From DASRFR01 sp035651455 (lineage in GTDB: Bacteria; Acidobacteriota; Terriglobia; Terriglobales; Acidobacteriaceae): 64,000 nt of DNA. The notes below the pieces were generated by a model. That model saw nothing but the letters and a program-made list of their open reading frames with translations, had not been told where the DNA came from and searched no databases. Both the position numbers and the translations under genes were made by a program. The stretch's first letter is position 1. Each line of letters starts with the position of its first letter. Of the stretch, positions 55,685-64,000 are shown piece by piece. The stretch lies in contig DASRFR010000050.1 of the NCBI GenBank assembly GCA_035651455.1, positions 62,001 through 126,000 of the forward strand. The letters run 5' to 3'.

Positions 55685-55739
55685 AGGGCCTCACGGCCTG
55701 TTGTGCTCGGTTTTCATTGTCTTAATTATCTGGTTTCAT

Positions 55740-57188
55740 ATGAGTTCTCTTACTTCGTCCTCAATCACTACATCCCTGGAACATGGAGGGGCACGTTGCA
55801 GCGGGCACGTCGTTCAGTTCTATACGGACGATAAATTTCTGACTCATGAATTGGCGGCGATGGTGGGGCATGCGCTTGCGGTCGGGCAGCCTGCCTTGAT
55901 TGTCGCCACCGAGGCACACCGGCAAGCGGTAGAGGCGGTGTTGCAAGCGCGTGGCTTCGATATTCCGCAGGCGATTCGTAGCGGCCGCTATGTTGCGCTC
56001 GATGCGGCCGAGACTCTCTCCTGTTTCATGGAGAATGGATGGCCGAATGGCGCGGTCTTCGGTGAGTTCATAGGAAAGCTGGTTTCCGAAGCGGCGTCTC
56101 GTGGGGAAAATGGGCATAACGCGCCCGTCATTTACGGAGAAATGGTGGCGCTGCTGCTGGCAGCGGGCAACCCGGAGGCGGCGGTGCGGCTGGAACAGCT
56201 CTGGAACCAGCTTAGCCTCAATCACGCATTCCACTTGCGTTGCGGGTACCTGATACGTTCGTTTGACCGGAAGGAACATGCGGACCTGTTCAGCCGCATA
56301 TGTTCGGAACATACGACGGTAATCCCGGAGGAAAGCTATACCACTCTAGGCAGCGACGATCTGCGGGCGCGCAGCGTAACTGACCTGCAACAGAAAGCGC
56401 AGGCGTTGGAAACTGAAATAACCGAGCATTTGCGGTTGCAGGAAGAGCTGGAAAGACGTGTGAAGGCCCGGACCTCGCAATTACAGAGAAAGAACCAGGA
56501 GCTGAAGGCCGAAATTGAGCGGCGGGAACGCGCGGAAGGTGGACTGCGGGCGCTCAGCAGCCGCCTGCTCGCGATCCGCGATGAAGAACGGCGTAGAATC
56601 GCGCGCGAGTTACACGACAGCACCGCTCAACTGCTGGCGGCATTGGCGATGAACCTGTCGATGATCATGCCGGACAAGGATGCGATGAGTCCAGTGGCGG
56701 CCGAGTTCCTTGTGCAAAGCGGCAACCTGGTGCAGGAACTTTTAAAAGAAGTTCGCAACTTATCTCAGTTACTGCACCCGCCAACGCTGGACGAGATGGG
56801 GTTGCCATCAGCTCTGGAGTGGTACATAGCCAAGTTTACCGAGCGCAGTCATATCGAGGTAACAAGCGACATCCCGCGGGACCTTGGCAGACTGACGCGA
56901 GATATCGAGCTTGCGGTGTTCCGGCTGGTCCAGGAGTCTCTGACCAACGTACAGCGGCATTCCGGGAGCGCAACCGCGCATGTGCGGGTGAGCCATTCCG
57001 ATAATGAAATCAGGGTGGAAATAGAGGACCAAGGCGCAGGGATCGCGGCCGCGAAGAATGCCGGCGGAAGCACCGGGATCGGGATCAGTGGCATGAGGGA
57101 GCGTATTCGGCAGTTACAGGGCACCTTTACTGTTCAGTCGGACAGCAACGGGACGAAGATCTCTGCCACGATCCCATGCGCTAAATAG
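55740..57188 (+). CDS. MEDS-domain sensor histidine kinase (NarL-type, HisKA_3)
   Basis: 482 residues, no membrane segment. N-terminal MEDS domain about 20-190 (HVVQFYTDDKFLTHELAAMV; VIYGEMVALLLAAGN; NHAFHLRCGYLIRSF), a sensor linked to methanogen/DcmR-type hydrocarbon regulators. A coiled coil (215-275) leads to the HisKA_3 dimerisation helix with the phospho-His in RRIARELHDSTAQLL near 291. HATPase_c: ESLTNVQRHS (N-box), DQGAGIAA, GIGISGMRERI. ATG 55740 is the start by domain position. No response regulator is adjacent. Confidence 0.88.
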   Translation: MSSLTSSSITTSLEHGGARCSGHVVQFYTDDKFLTHELAAMVGHALAVGQPALIVATEAHRQAVEAVLQARGFDIPQAIRSGRYVALDAAETLSCFMENGWPNGAVFGEFIGKLVSEAASRGENGHNAPVIYGEMVALLLAAGNPEAAVRLEQLWNQLSLNHAFHLRCGYLIRSFDRKEHADLFSRICSEHTTVIPEESYTTLGSDDLRARSVTDLQQKAQALETEITEHLRLQEELERRVKARTSQLQRKNQELKAEIERRERAEGGLRALSSRLLAIRDEERRRIARELHDSTAQLLAALAMNLSMIMPDKDAMSPVAAEFLVQSGNLVQELLKEVRNLSQLLHPPTLDEMGLPSALEWYIAKFTERSHIEVTSDIPRDLGRLTRDIELAVFRLVQESLTNVQRHSGSATAHVRVSHSDNEIRVEIEDQGAGIAAAKNAGGSTGIGISGMRERIRQLQGTFTVQSDSNGTKISATIPCAK

Positions 57189-57296
57189 CAGGAGCTGTCA
57201 ACACATCTCTCCAGCTTAGGCCGCTAACGGTAAGTCTGTTCCCCAATCATTCAGCCGTGTTCTTACCTCGCTGCGTTAGTCTCTGCGATTATCACC

Positions 57297-59510
57297 TTAG
57301 TAGCGAAACCTGTACTTGACCTGGATGGCAAATTCCCTGGGATTCGCGAAGTGTGATCCGCCAAAGCTGTTGCTGTTATCCAGCATGTAATGGTTGTTGC
57401 TGACGTTCAGCGCGGTGAGGCGAACGCTCCATGCCTCGGCGAAAGACTTTCCTACAGAGAAATCGTAGGTGGTGTGTGCAGGTAAGTGCGCCGGACCATC
57501 GCCGTCAAGGAACCCGGAGCCGTAGTTCACGTCAAAGGCGGTCCAACTGCTCCAGGGCAGAGACAGGTTAACGCCGGTGCTCAAGGTATGGCGCTGATCG
57601 TGATCCAGGAAGAAGTAAGAGTCGACGGGAGGGGAGAAATCAGTCAAGCCGCCGCTGATGCCGCCGAAACCTTCGACATATTGATGAGAGTAGGTGAGGT
57701 GCCATTGCGCACGCCCAGCGAGCAAGGGCGATCGGGCGGTGGCTTCCCATCCGTGGATGCGGGCACGGTCGATAGTTAAGGGAAAAAAGATGTTCGAGTT
57801 TCCCAGCACGTCGTGATCGAAGAAGTTGCTGGCTGCGGTGCGGAAATTATCACCATCAAGAGTCCAGCCGTGAATGGGGATGGTCAGTCCGAACTCCCGC
57901 TGCTCGTCGCGTTCGCCGCGGAGCGGCAGAAAGCCGAAGCCCTGCTGGGCAGCCACGTCGAGCAAAGGGCCGGAGACGGTGAGGAGCGGAGGGGCCTGGT
58001 AATAGCGTCCCCAGAACGCGCGGGCGACCCACTTCAGCTTGGGGATCTGTAGGGCAGCGCCGATGCGAGGATCGGCTGCATTTTCGCTGATGGTGCTGCC
58101 GAAATGGGTGAGGCGCACGCCGCCGTTGAAGGTGAGCCAACTCGTCGGCTTATATTGATCTTCCAGGAAAATCGCTTCCACATTGCCCCACAGCGTCTCG
58201 CGCTGGGCGAGCGGGGGATTGCTTCCGTCGGCGGTCACGATCCCGAACAATTGGTTATCACGCTGACCGAAAACCTGGAAACCAGCGCGAAGGGTGTGCT
58301 GCTTGCGAGTGACTGCCAGAGAGGCGACCCCGCCAATGTAGTTGGAACCGCGATCATCGTTGGGGATCACGGGAGTGTCGTTCGGTCCTCCGAGATAGTG
58401 GGCTCGGTTGAAATGATAGAAGGGCGAGATAGTGAGCATTGTCCCCGCGCCAATCGTGTGCAGCCAGGAGAAATTAACGAAAGTGTCACGTTCGTTCTCG
58501 ACGTCGCGAATTCCGGAGGCTTGCTGCTCAGGAGTGTTGGGCACCTGAAAGTGATCGCCGCGAATGGAAGTGACCAGGCGCAACTGATCATTTGGAGTCT
58601 GGTTGAAGATGAGGGAGCCGAAGCCGCCCAATCCAGCAGCCTGGTCGTTCAAAATTTGCAGGCTGGGAGTCTCAAGGCCGAGATCGGTGCGGTAGCCGGA
58701 GAGGCTTCCGTAATAAGCGAAGCGCTCAGTGTGATCGCCGAAACTGATCTGATCGTTGGTGTTGTTGAAACTGCCATAGCTCGCGACCACTTCGGCCTGG
58801 CGGTTGCGCTCAAACCCTGAGCGGGTGACAACATTAAGGATGCCATAAGTGCGGTCGCCGTATTCGGCGTTGTAACCTCCGCGCTGGACTTCGAGATAGT
58901 CGATGTCCTTGGGATCAAACTGCGGGCCAACATTGGAGGCGATATTGGTATTGGGAACCGGGACGCCGTCAAGAAGCCATGAGATCTGGTGTCCACCGCG
59001 AATGTGCAACTGGTCGTGAACCATGTAGGCGCCAGGTACGTAGTTGGTGATCATGGCCATGCTGTTGGTCTGATCGGCGCCAGGGGTTTGATTGACTTGC
59101 TCACGACTGATCATGCTGGTGGTGGTGGAAGATTCCGGGTTGACTGTCGCCGCCTGTTCGGTGACTTCGACGACCTCCTTATTGCGGGCAACTGACAGGC
59201 CGAAATGCAGTTTCATTTGCCGCCCGGAAGTGATGGCCAGTTTTTGCTGTTCGGGATTGAAGCCGGGAACTTCGACCGAAACCCGGTACTCGCCGATGGG
59301 GACGGAGTCGAAATGGAATTCGCCAGCGCTGTCGGTAGCGGCGGACTTCGTCCAGTTGGAGTTCAACGCAATAATGGTAACTTGCGCGGTTTGCACTGGG
59401 CGGTGCTGCGGGTCATGCACAAGCCCCGTCACCGAACCGAATATCGTGGCAGAGGCACAGCCCGCAAGTACGAGCAGGCCCCCCAGCAATCGATGGATGA
59501 AAGCTTTCAC
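57297..59510 (-). CDS. TonB-dependent receptor with carboxypeptidase-regulatory domain
   Basis: 737-residue outer-membrane receptor. Signal peptide (LLGGLLVLAGCASATIFG), then a carboxypeptidase-regulatory-like beta-sandwich about 25-105 (SVTGLVHDPQHRPVQTAQVTI; GEFHFDSVPIGEYRVSVEVPG), typical for Acidobacteriota. A plug domain follows (PGADQTNSMAMITNYVPGAYM; IRGGHQISWLLDGVPVP), then a beta-barrel ending in YRFRY, with the terminal aromatic residue needed by the BAM machine. Substrate unknown. Confidence 0.9.
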   Translation of the reverse strand: MKAFIHRLLGGLLVLAGCASATIFGSVTGLVHDPQHRPVQTAQVTIIALNSNWTKSAATDSAGEFHFDSVPIGEYRVSVEVPGFNPEQQKLAITSGRQMKLHFGLSVARNKEVVEVTEQAATVNPESSTTTSMISREQVNQTPGADQTNSMAMITNYVPGAYMVHDQLHIRGGHQISWLLDGVPVPNTNIASNVGPQFDPKDIDYLEVQRGGYNAEYGDRTYGILNVVTRSGFERNRQAEVVASYGSFNNTNDQISFGDHTERFAYYGSLSGYRTDLGLETPSLQILNDQAAGLGGFGSLIFNQTPNDQLRLVTSIRGDHFQVPNTPEQQASGIRDVENERDTFVNFSWLHTIGAGTMLTISPFYHFNRAHYLGGPNDTPVIPNDDRGSNYIGGVASLAVTRKQHTLRAGFQVFGQRDNQLFGIVTADGSNPPLAQRETLWGNVEAIFLEDQYKPTSWLTFNGGVRLTHFGSTISENAADPRIGAALQIPKLKWVARAFWGRYYQAPPLLTVSGPLLDVAAQQGFGFLPLRGERDEQREFGLTIPIHGWTLDGDNFRTAASNFFDHDVLGNSNIFFPLTIDRARIHGWEATARSPLLAGRAQWHLTYSHQYVEGFGGISGGLTDFSPPVDSYFFLDHDQRHTLSTGVNLSLPWSSWTAFDVNYGSGFLDGDGPAHLPAHTTYDFSVGKSFAEAWSVRLTALNVSNNHYMLDNSNSFGGSHFANPREFAIQVKYRFRY

Positions 59511-59661
59511 AGATCCTCCACATCAGTAAACGGCAAAGCTGCTCATGCGCGCTTCGGCGAATTCAAGGGTCAACGCCGAGGCAATTTGAACAAACGGCTT
59601 TGCGGGTTCATGCGCAGCAAATCTCGGCTACGGAGAGCGCGATGCATGCGCGATGTTGACG

Positions 59662-60024
59662 CTAGATGATGGAGACTATGGGCGGGGCGCGGACTGACTG
59701 CGAAGCGAAAGATTCCAGCAGAGTCTGCCGGACTTGAACGGAGACGCAGAGGTAAGAGAGAGACAGCGCCACTTTCGAAAATGCAGGAGAGTTGAGTTGC
59801 GCGCGATGCACTACGGCAGCGACGCGGCAGCAGTCGTGACTCCGGCAATCGAGAGCGGAAAAAGAAGCGTCCGAAGCATCGCCGGCGGCCGAGACAGACC
59901 TCTCGTGCAACTTCTGGCGAATGCAACAGGCGTGTGGGGACTTCGCAGAGAGCGCCGCCGCCAGGGGCGCACAGGTCCCGGCGAGCGATACCAGCAGCAG
60001 CAATCTGGCGGTCAAGGAATACAT
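59662..60024 (-). CDS. Small secreted Cys/His-containing protein
   Basis: 120 residues starting at ATG 60024. Signal peptide LTARLLLLVSLAGTCAPLAAA. The mature part holds two vicinal Cys pairs, HACCIRQKLHE and CRSHDCCRV, which look like a metal or copper site. It precedes the TonB receptor gene by about 150 bases on the same strand. No ribosome site is obvious. Family not recognised. Confidence 0.5.
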   Translation of the reverse strand: MYSLTARLLLLVSLAGTCAPLAAALSAKSPHACCIRQKLHERSVSAAGDASDASFSALDCRSHDCCRVAAVVHRAQLNSPAFSKVALSLSYLCVSVQVRQTLLESFASQSVRAPPIVSII

Positions 60025-60138
60025 GTTCAGCAAGGAGCCCCACGCTCCAACTAATAGACTGTCAATTACGAGAATAGGTTACGGCGAATTAAGGCGCAAG
60101 CGGGGAGGTACTTGAGTTGGCGCGTATGTAACCAGGAG

Positions 60139-60528
60139 CTACATCAAGAGAACGTAATGTCCACCGCCAGTGAGGAGAATGACCAGGCACATGATCAGAT
60201 AGGTGAGGTCGTAGTGCCAGCCCCCGTTCTTCTCTCCCCAAAAGCCCGTGTGCCACGCGAAAATCTTCTTCTGAATCGCGCCCAACATGACAAGCATGAG
60301 GCCGATAGCCGCGGCCTGCGTCAGCACACCAAACATGAGACCGAGTGCGCCAGCCACTTCCGCCGCACCCAGGAAAATTGTGAAATTTCTGCTCATGCCG
60401 ATGTCCTTGCTGCGGGCCCCGGGATCGGTGAGGTGTTTCCAACCGCTGGAGAGGAAGACAATGCCGGCCATCAACCGCAGTAGAAGCAGACCGAAGTTGG
60501 CAAAACGAAGCAGTTGCGGAAAGATCAT
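60139..60528 (-). CDS. DoxX-family membrane protein
   Basis: 129 residues with four predicted membrane segments (LLLLRLMAGIVFLSSGW; FLGAAEVAGALGLMFGV; AAIGLMLVMLGAI; LIMCLVILLTGGGHYVL). DoxX-like proteins act in redox or sulphur-linked membrane steps, but the role is not certain. ATG 60528 is the domain start; the frame is open 48 codons more without ribosome site support. Confidence 0.85.
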   Translation of the reverse strand: MIFPQLLRFANFGLLLLRLMAGIVFLSSGWKHLTDPGARSKDIGMSRNFTIFLGAAEVAGALGLMFGVLTQAAAIGLMLVMLGAIQKKIFAWHTGFWGEKNGGWHYDLTYLIMCLVILLTGGGHYVLLM

Positions 60529-60817
60529 GGGAATTCCAGAGCAGACATTTAAAGACTGGGATTGTAGACGGTATTTGAGAGCGGCGAAAGGCATGCTGCT
60601 TGCTGGTATCGCGGCGCGAGCTGGGGCGGTGTGTGCGAGTAGACGGCGGCCGGGAGGCACGGACGTGATCAAACCTGTCGTGCGGGCTTCCTTGAGCCTG
60701 AAAATCGCACTGTGTTAGCATCGAGGTTTTCGCAGGCGTTGTTGGGCTGGCCTGTACCCTGTCCTTATCCTCTTCCGGGCCGAACCATTCTCCTTAGCCT
60801 GCTGAAGGAGTGAATCC

Positions 60818-62923
60818 GTGAAAATTTACGAAGGCGCAAATATCCGCAACGTAGCCTTGATTGGGCACGGGCACGCGGGCAAAACTTCGCTGGTCTCGGC
60901 CATGCTTTATACGGCGGGGAGCACGCAGCGGTTGGGACGCGTGGACGACGGCAGCGCACCCACCGACTACGACGAGGAAGAGATTGCCCGGCAGATGTCG
61001 ATCACGACCGGCGCGGCGTATGCGGAATGGGGAAAGACCAAGATCAACTTGCTGGACACGCCCGGCTTTAACATGTTCGTCCATGAGGCCAAGATGGTGC
61101 TGCCGGTGGTGGAGTCGGCGCTGGTGGTCGTGGATGGCGTGGCCGGCGTGGAGGTCGTGACTGAGCGGGTGTGGGGCTACTGCGAAGAAGTCAAGCTGCC
61201 ACGCATGATCGTGGTCAGCCGCATGGATCGCGACCGGGCCGATGCTACCCGCGTGCTCGATTCGCTGACAAAGGCTTTCGGACGCACGGTCATGCCATTG
61301 CAGATGCCAATCGGAAGCGAAAAGAGTCTGACTGGCATCATCGACCTGGTGCGGATGAAGGCCTACACCTACGAGATGGGTGGAAACGGCAAGGGCAAGG
61401 AAGGCGAAATTCCCGCCAACTTGAAAGATGCTGCGCAGGAGCAGCATGAACGACTCGTCGAACTTGTGGCCGAGGGCAAGGACGCGCTGATGGAAGAATT
61501 TTTCGAAAAGGGGACGATTCCTGAAGAAGACCTGGTTCCCGCGCTGCATGAGGCGATTCGCGAAGACCGCATCTTCCCGGTGCTGTTCACGTCGGGGCTG
61601 GGAAATATCGGCGTCGATGAATTGATGGATTTTATTGTCGACTACACTCCGGCACCGACGGAGCGTGAGCCCATTCGGGGCCAGGTGACGACCGGGAATG
61701 GCGAGCCACCATCCCGCAAGGTGGAAGACAGCGCGCCACTATCGTTGTTTGTGTTTAAGACTGTTTCGGATCCCTTTGCCGGACGCATCTCGTACTTCAA
61801 AGTGTTTTCAGGGGTGCTCAAGAATGATGCGAGCGTGCAAAACTTCAACCGTGGCATCCAGGAGAAGCTTGCGCATATCTCGGTAACCCAGGGCAAGCAA
61901 GCTGTTCCCGTAACCGAGCTGCATGCCGGCGACATTGGAGCGGTAGCGAAGCTGAAAGACACGTTGACAGGAGACACGCTGGGCGACAAAGCGGGAGTCA
62001 TCCAGTATCCGGCGGTCAAGTTGCCCGAGCCGGCCATCACATTTGCGATCGAGCCCAAGTCACGCGCGGATGAAGACAAACTGGGAGTCGGCATTCACAA
62101 GCTCATGGAAGAAGACGCGATGTTGCGGTTTTTCCGAGATGCCCAGACAAAGGAATTTTTGATCGCGGGCACCGGCCAGCAGCATATTGAAGTGATCGTC
62201 TCCAAGATGAAGAAGCGGTACCACACAGAAGTGAACCTGAAGGCGCCGAAGGTTCCATACCGGGAGACGATTCGCGGCAAGGCGGACGTGCAGGGACGGC
62301 ACAAGAAGCAGACCGGCGGACACGGCCAGTATGGCGATTGCAAGATAAAGATGGAGCCGCTGCCGCGGGGCGGAGAGTTCGAGTTCGTAAACGATATCTT
62401 CGGAGGCGCCATTCCCCGGAATTTCATTCCGGCTGTGGAGAAGGGGATCAAAGATGCCGCTGCCCGAGGATACCTGGCGGGCTTTCCGGTGGTAGATTTC
62501 CGCGTGATTTTGTATGATGGATCGTATCACGATGTAGATTCAAACGATCTCTCGTTCCAGATGGCCGGCCGCATCGCGTTCAAGAAGGCGATGGAACAAG
62601 CCAAGCCAACGCTGCTGGAGCCGGTGATGTCGGTCGAAATCACGGTTCCGGATGAATTCGCAGGGTCCATCATGGGCGACTTGAACAGCCGCCGAGGGCG
62701 CATCCAGGGCATGGATAACAAGGGCGGCAACACGGTGGTCAAGGCCGAGGTGCCGATGTCAGAGATGCTGACCTATGGCGCCGACCTGACTTCAATGACC
62801 CAGGGCCGGGGCAGTTTCAACATGGAGATGCACCACTATGACGTTGTGCCGGCGCAACTGCAGGAAAAGATCATTGATAAGGCGAAAGCTGAGCGCGGCG
62901 AGGTGAAAGAAGAGGAGGAGTAG
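60818..62923 (+). CDS. Elongation factor G paralogue (EF-G2/FusA2-like)
   Basis: 701-residue GTPase. GTG 60818 has GAAGGAG seven bases upstream. G1 is GHGHAGKTSL (residues 17-26) and the G3 region is LLDTPGFNMF. G2 has the changed form ARQMSITTGAAYAEW instead of the canonical RGITI. NKxD is replaced by VSRMDRDRAD. These differences and the lack of rpsL-rpsG-tuf neighbours mark it as the paralogue EF-G2, not the main elongation factor. EF-G2 proteins have been tied to ribosome recycling or unknown roles. Confidence 0.88.
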   Translation: MKIYEGANIRNVALIGHGHAGKTSLVSAMLYTAGSTQRLGRVDDGSAPTDYDEEEIARQMSITTGAAYAEWGKTKINLLDTPGFNMFVHEAKMVLPVVESALVVVDGVAGVEVVTERVWGYCEEVKLPRMIVVSRMDRDRADATRVLDSLTKAFGRTVMPLQMPIGSEKSLTGIIDLVRMKAYTYEMGGNGKGKEGEIPANLKDAAQEQHERLVELVAEGKDALMEEFFEKGTIPEEDLVPALHEAIREDRIFPVLFTSGLGNIGVDELMDFIVDYTPAPTEREPIRGQVTTGNGEPPSRKVEDSAPLSLFVFKTVSDPFAGRISYFKVFSGVLKNDASVQNFNRGIQEKLAHISVTQGKQAVPVTELHAGDIGAVAKLKDTLTGDTLGDKAGVIQYPAVKLPEPAITFAIEPKSRADEDKLGVGIHKLMEEDAMLRFFRDAQTKEFLIAGTGQQHIEVIVSKMKKRYHTEVNLKAPKVPYRETIRGKADVQGRHKKQTGGHGQYGDCKIKMEPLPRGGEFEFVNDIFGGAIPRNFIPAVEKGIKDAAARGYLAGFPVVDFRVILYDGSYHDVDSNDLSFQMAGRIAFKKAMEQAKPTLLEPVMSVEITVPDEFAGSIMGDLNSRRGRIQGMDNKGGNTVVKAEVPMSEMLTYGADLTSMTQGRGSFNMEMHHYDVVPAQLQEKIIDKAKAERGEVKEEEE

Positions 62924-62952
62924 TGGTGGGTTGGCAGAGATTGAGAGATGCA

Positions 62953-62980
62953 GGGCGGCTTAAAGCCGCCCTTTCATTTT
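62953..62980 (+). terminator. Rho-independent terminator after EF-G2
   Basis: Seven-base GC stem GGGCGGC / GCCGCCC with a five-base loop, then TTTCATTTT. Confidence 0.9.
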
Positions 62981-63035
62981 AGGAAGAACTGTTCAGCACT
63001 AGGTTCGGCACTGAGCACAGTTCGGAGGGCATGAG

Positions 63036-63986
63036 ATGGTGAAACATACGGGCGATTTGCTGGTTTTATGTGTAGCTATGTTGGCGAGCATTGCGATTCT
63101 CAGCAAAGGCGCGATGGCAGAAGATCAATCAAAAGGCCCAATATTTCTGAATATCGACCATGCTTCGATATGCGGATCGAATCTCGATTCATTGCGGCAG
63201 GCATTTACAAGCGTGGGCCTCGGCAGCGACTACGGCGGTCCGCACGCGAATGGCGTGACTCACATGGCGCTGCTGGGATTTGAGAATGGTTCCTATCTTG
63301 AACTGATCGCACCGCAGAACGCCGGCAAAGTGGCAGGGTCGGGGTGGTCGAACTTGATGGCAGGCGATGCCGGTCCGTGCGCGTGGGCCATCTCGTCGCA
63401 GGATATTGGCGAGGACGTGGCACGACTGAAGGCCGCGGGCGTTCCCGTCAGCGGGCCGGAGGACGGCAGCAGGAAACGTCCGGATGGCATGTCGGTGGAG
63501 TGGCAAACCGCCAATTTAGGATCGGGAGCGCCGGGAACGACATTACCTTTTCTGATCCAGGACCGCACGCCGCGCGCGTGGCGTGTGCAGCCGACTGAGA
63601 GTCTCAAGGACTCTGGGTTGACCGGATTTGCCATGATCGTAGTCGGTGTACGCGACCTGAATGCTGCCAGCGCACTGTTCGAGAAAGCTTTCAACTGGCA
63701 GCCCCCCGTGATTGAGGAGCACGGCGACTTCGATGCGAAACTGGCCTATTTTCCTGGTATGCATGTGATCCTGGCCACACCATTGAGAGCCGGGCGCGGG
63801 TGGCTGGCGGAGCGGTTGCAAAAATTCGGCGACAGTCCGGCGGCTTTCCTGTTGAGCGCACGGGATTTCAGCGCAGTGAGCAAGAAGTTCCACCTGTCGG
63901 GGAATAAGACCTGGTTCCAGCAGCAAGTGTCGTGGTTTGACGAACACAAGCTGAATGGATGGAGAATTGGTGTGGTGGGGCAATGA
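63036..63986 (+). CDS. Secreted VOC (glyoxalase-like) protein
   Basis: 316 residues with a signal peptide (LLVLCVAMLASIAILS) before the fold. The VOC domain opens with IFLNIDHASICGSNLDSLRQA and has GGPHANGVTHMALLGFENGSYLELI, the paired beta-alpha-beta-beta-beta units. The second half starts GFAMIVVGVRDLNAASALFEKAF. A glyoxalase-like (PF13468-type) assignment fits. Exported VOC proteins are unusual. It ends just before the right edge of the window. Confidence 0.85.
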   Translation: MVKHTGDLLVLCVAMLASIAILSKGAMAEDQSKGPIFLNIDHASICGSNLDSLRQAFTSVGLGSDYGGPHANGVTHMALLGFENGSYLELIAPQNAGKVAGSGWSNLMAGDAGPCAWAISSQDIGEDVARLKAAGVPVSGPEDGSRKRPDGMSVEWQTANLGSGAPGTTLPFLIQDRTPRAWRVQPTESLKDSGLTGFAMIVVGVRDLNAASALFEKAFNWQPPVIEEHGDFDAKLAYFPGMHVILATPLRAGRGWLAERLQKFGDSPAAFLLSARDFSAVSKKFHLSGNKTWFQQQVSWFDEHKLNGWRIGVVGQ

Positions 63987-64000
63987 GGCGAGCAGTGGAA

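Larger units (their letters stand above)
54381..55739. other. 1.36-kb region without intact genes
   Basis: The longest gene-free stretch in the window. The left part holds a decayed minus-strand gene (54626-54881). The right part (55137-55684) holds seven hairpins. No tRNA, tmRNA, RNase P RNA or SRP RNA signature was found. The last 200 bases are probably the leader of the histidine kinase gene. Confidence 0.5.

Noticed and set aside
59570..60043. 157-codon frame over the small secreted Cys-pair gene
   Set aside because: Arg-rich composition without signal peptide; the alternative frame at 59662-60024 has a proper signal peptide.
1..64000. tRNA, rRNA, tmRNA, RNase P RNA, CRISPR arrays and insertion sequences
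   Set aside because: Looked for T-loop sequences, conserved RNA core motifs, regularly spaced repeats and transposase motifs by eye; none found. A short or divergent RNA gene could still be missed.

Overview
The window is a stretch of bacterial chromosome, GC-rich and densely packed with genes on both strands. It shows no rRNA, tRNA, CRISPR array, insertion sequence or prophage that I could recognise. The gene content best fits the phylum Acidobacteriota (Terriglobia/Koribacter-like). Pointers are a TonB-dependent receptor with an N-terminal carboxypeptidase-regulatory domain, many secreted peptidases and TolB/TPR proteins, an ECF sigma factor with a HEAT-repeat anti-sigma factor, DUF4097 repeat proteins, HAF-repeat and FG-GAP secreted proteins, and an isolated EF-G paralogue. 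The taxonomic call is an inference from gene style, not from a marker search.

Layout. 1-6.1 kb: the end of a CocE/NonD hydrolase, then a four-gene envelope-stress unit (ECF sigma factor, zinc-finger/HEAT anti-sigma factor, DUF4097 beta-repeat protein, double-PDZ protein) closed by a terminator. 6.3-6.9 kb: an AhpD-like peroxidase-related gene read through an in-frame TGA, with a bacterial SECIS-like hairpin at the right distance, so a probable selenoprotein. 7-9.7 kb: a decayed FG-GAP gene, a winged-helix protein, a small secreted protein and a frameshifted LysR regulator. 9.7-18.9 kb: DPP-IV-like peptidase, zinc-ribbon coiled-coil protein, DHA2-type MFS exporter, an overlapping SRPBCC/ArsR pair and an RlmI-type rRNA methyltransferase. 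19-22.5 kb: a heat-shock block (Hsp20, ClpB) with a near-consensus promoter overlapped by a perfect inverted repeat, followed by a parS-like 16-mer. 22.6-35.2 kb: TolB-like protein, tautomerase, DUF4242, HAF protein, PurH, a large TPR protein, dGTPase, M20 peptidase and an OmpA-type protein. 35.4-44.3 kb: Ogt, a frameshifted esterase, an APC permease, two FAD amine oxidases, a CDF metal exporter, glutaminyl cyclase and an ATP-dependent DNA ligase. 44.4-54.4 kb: housekeeping genes (DUF1385, prfA, prmC, an MFS transporter, a cNMP/DUF1003 protein, dnaG, rpoD). 54.4-55.7 kb: a long non-coding stretch with a decayed gene and many hairpins. 55.7-64 kb: a MEDS-type histidine kinase, TonB receptor with a small Cys-rich secreted partner, DoxX, EF-G2 and a VOC protein.

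The most notable points are the probable selenoprotein with its SECIS hairpin, the parS-like site, the hsp20 promoter/operator, and the sigma/anti-sigma/DUF4097/PDZ unit. Two genes (the LysR regulator and the alpha/beta-hydrolase) each need a single inserted base to read through. They are either young pseudogenes or assembly errors, which the sequence alone cannot decide.
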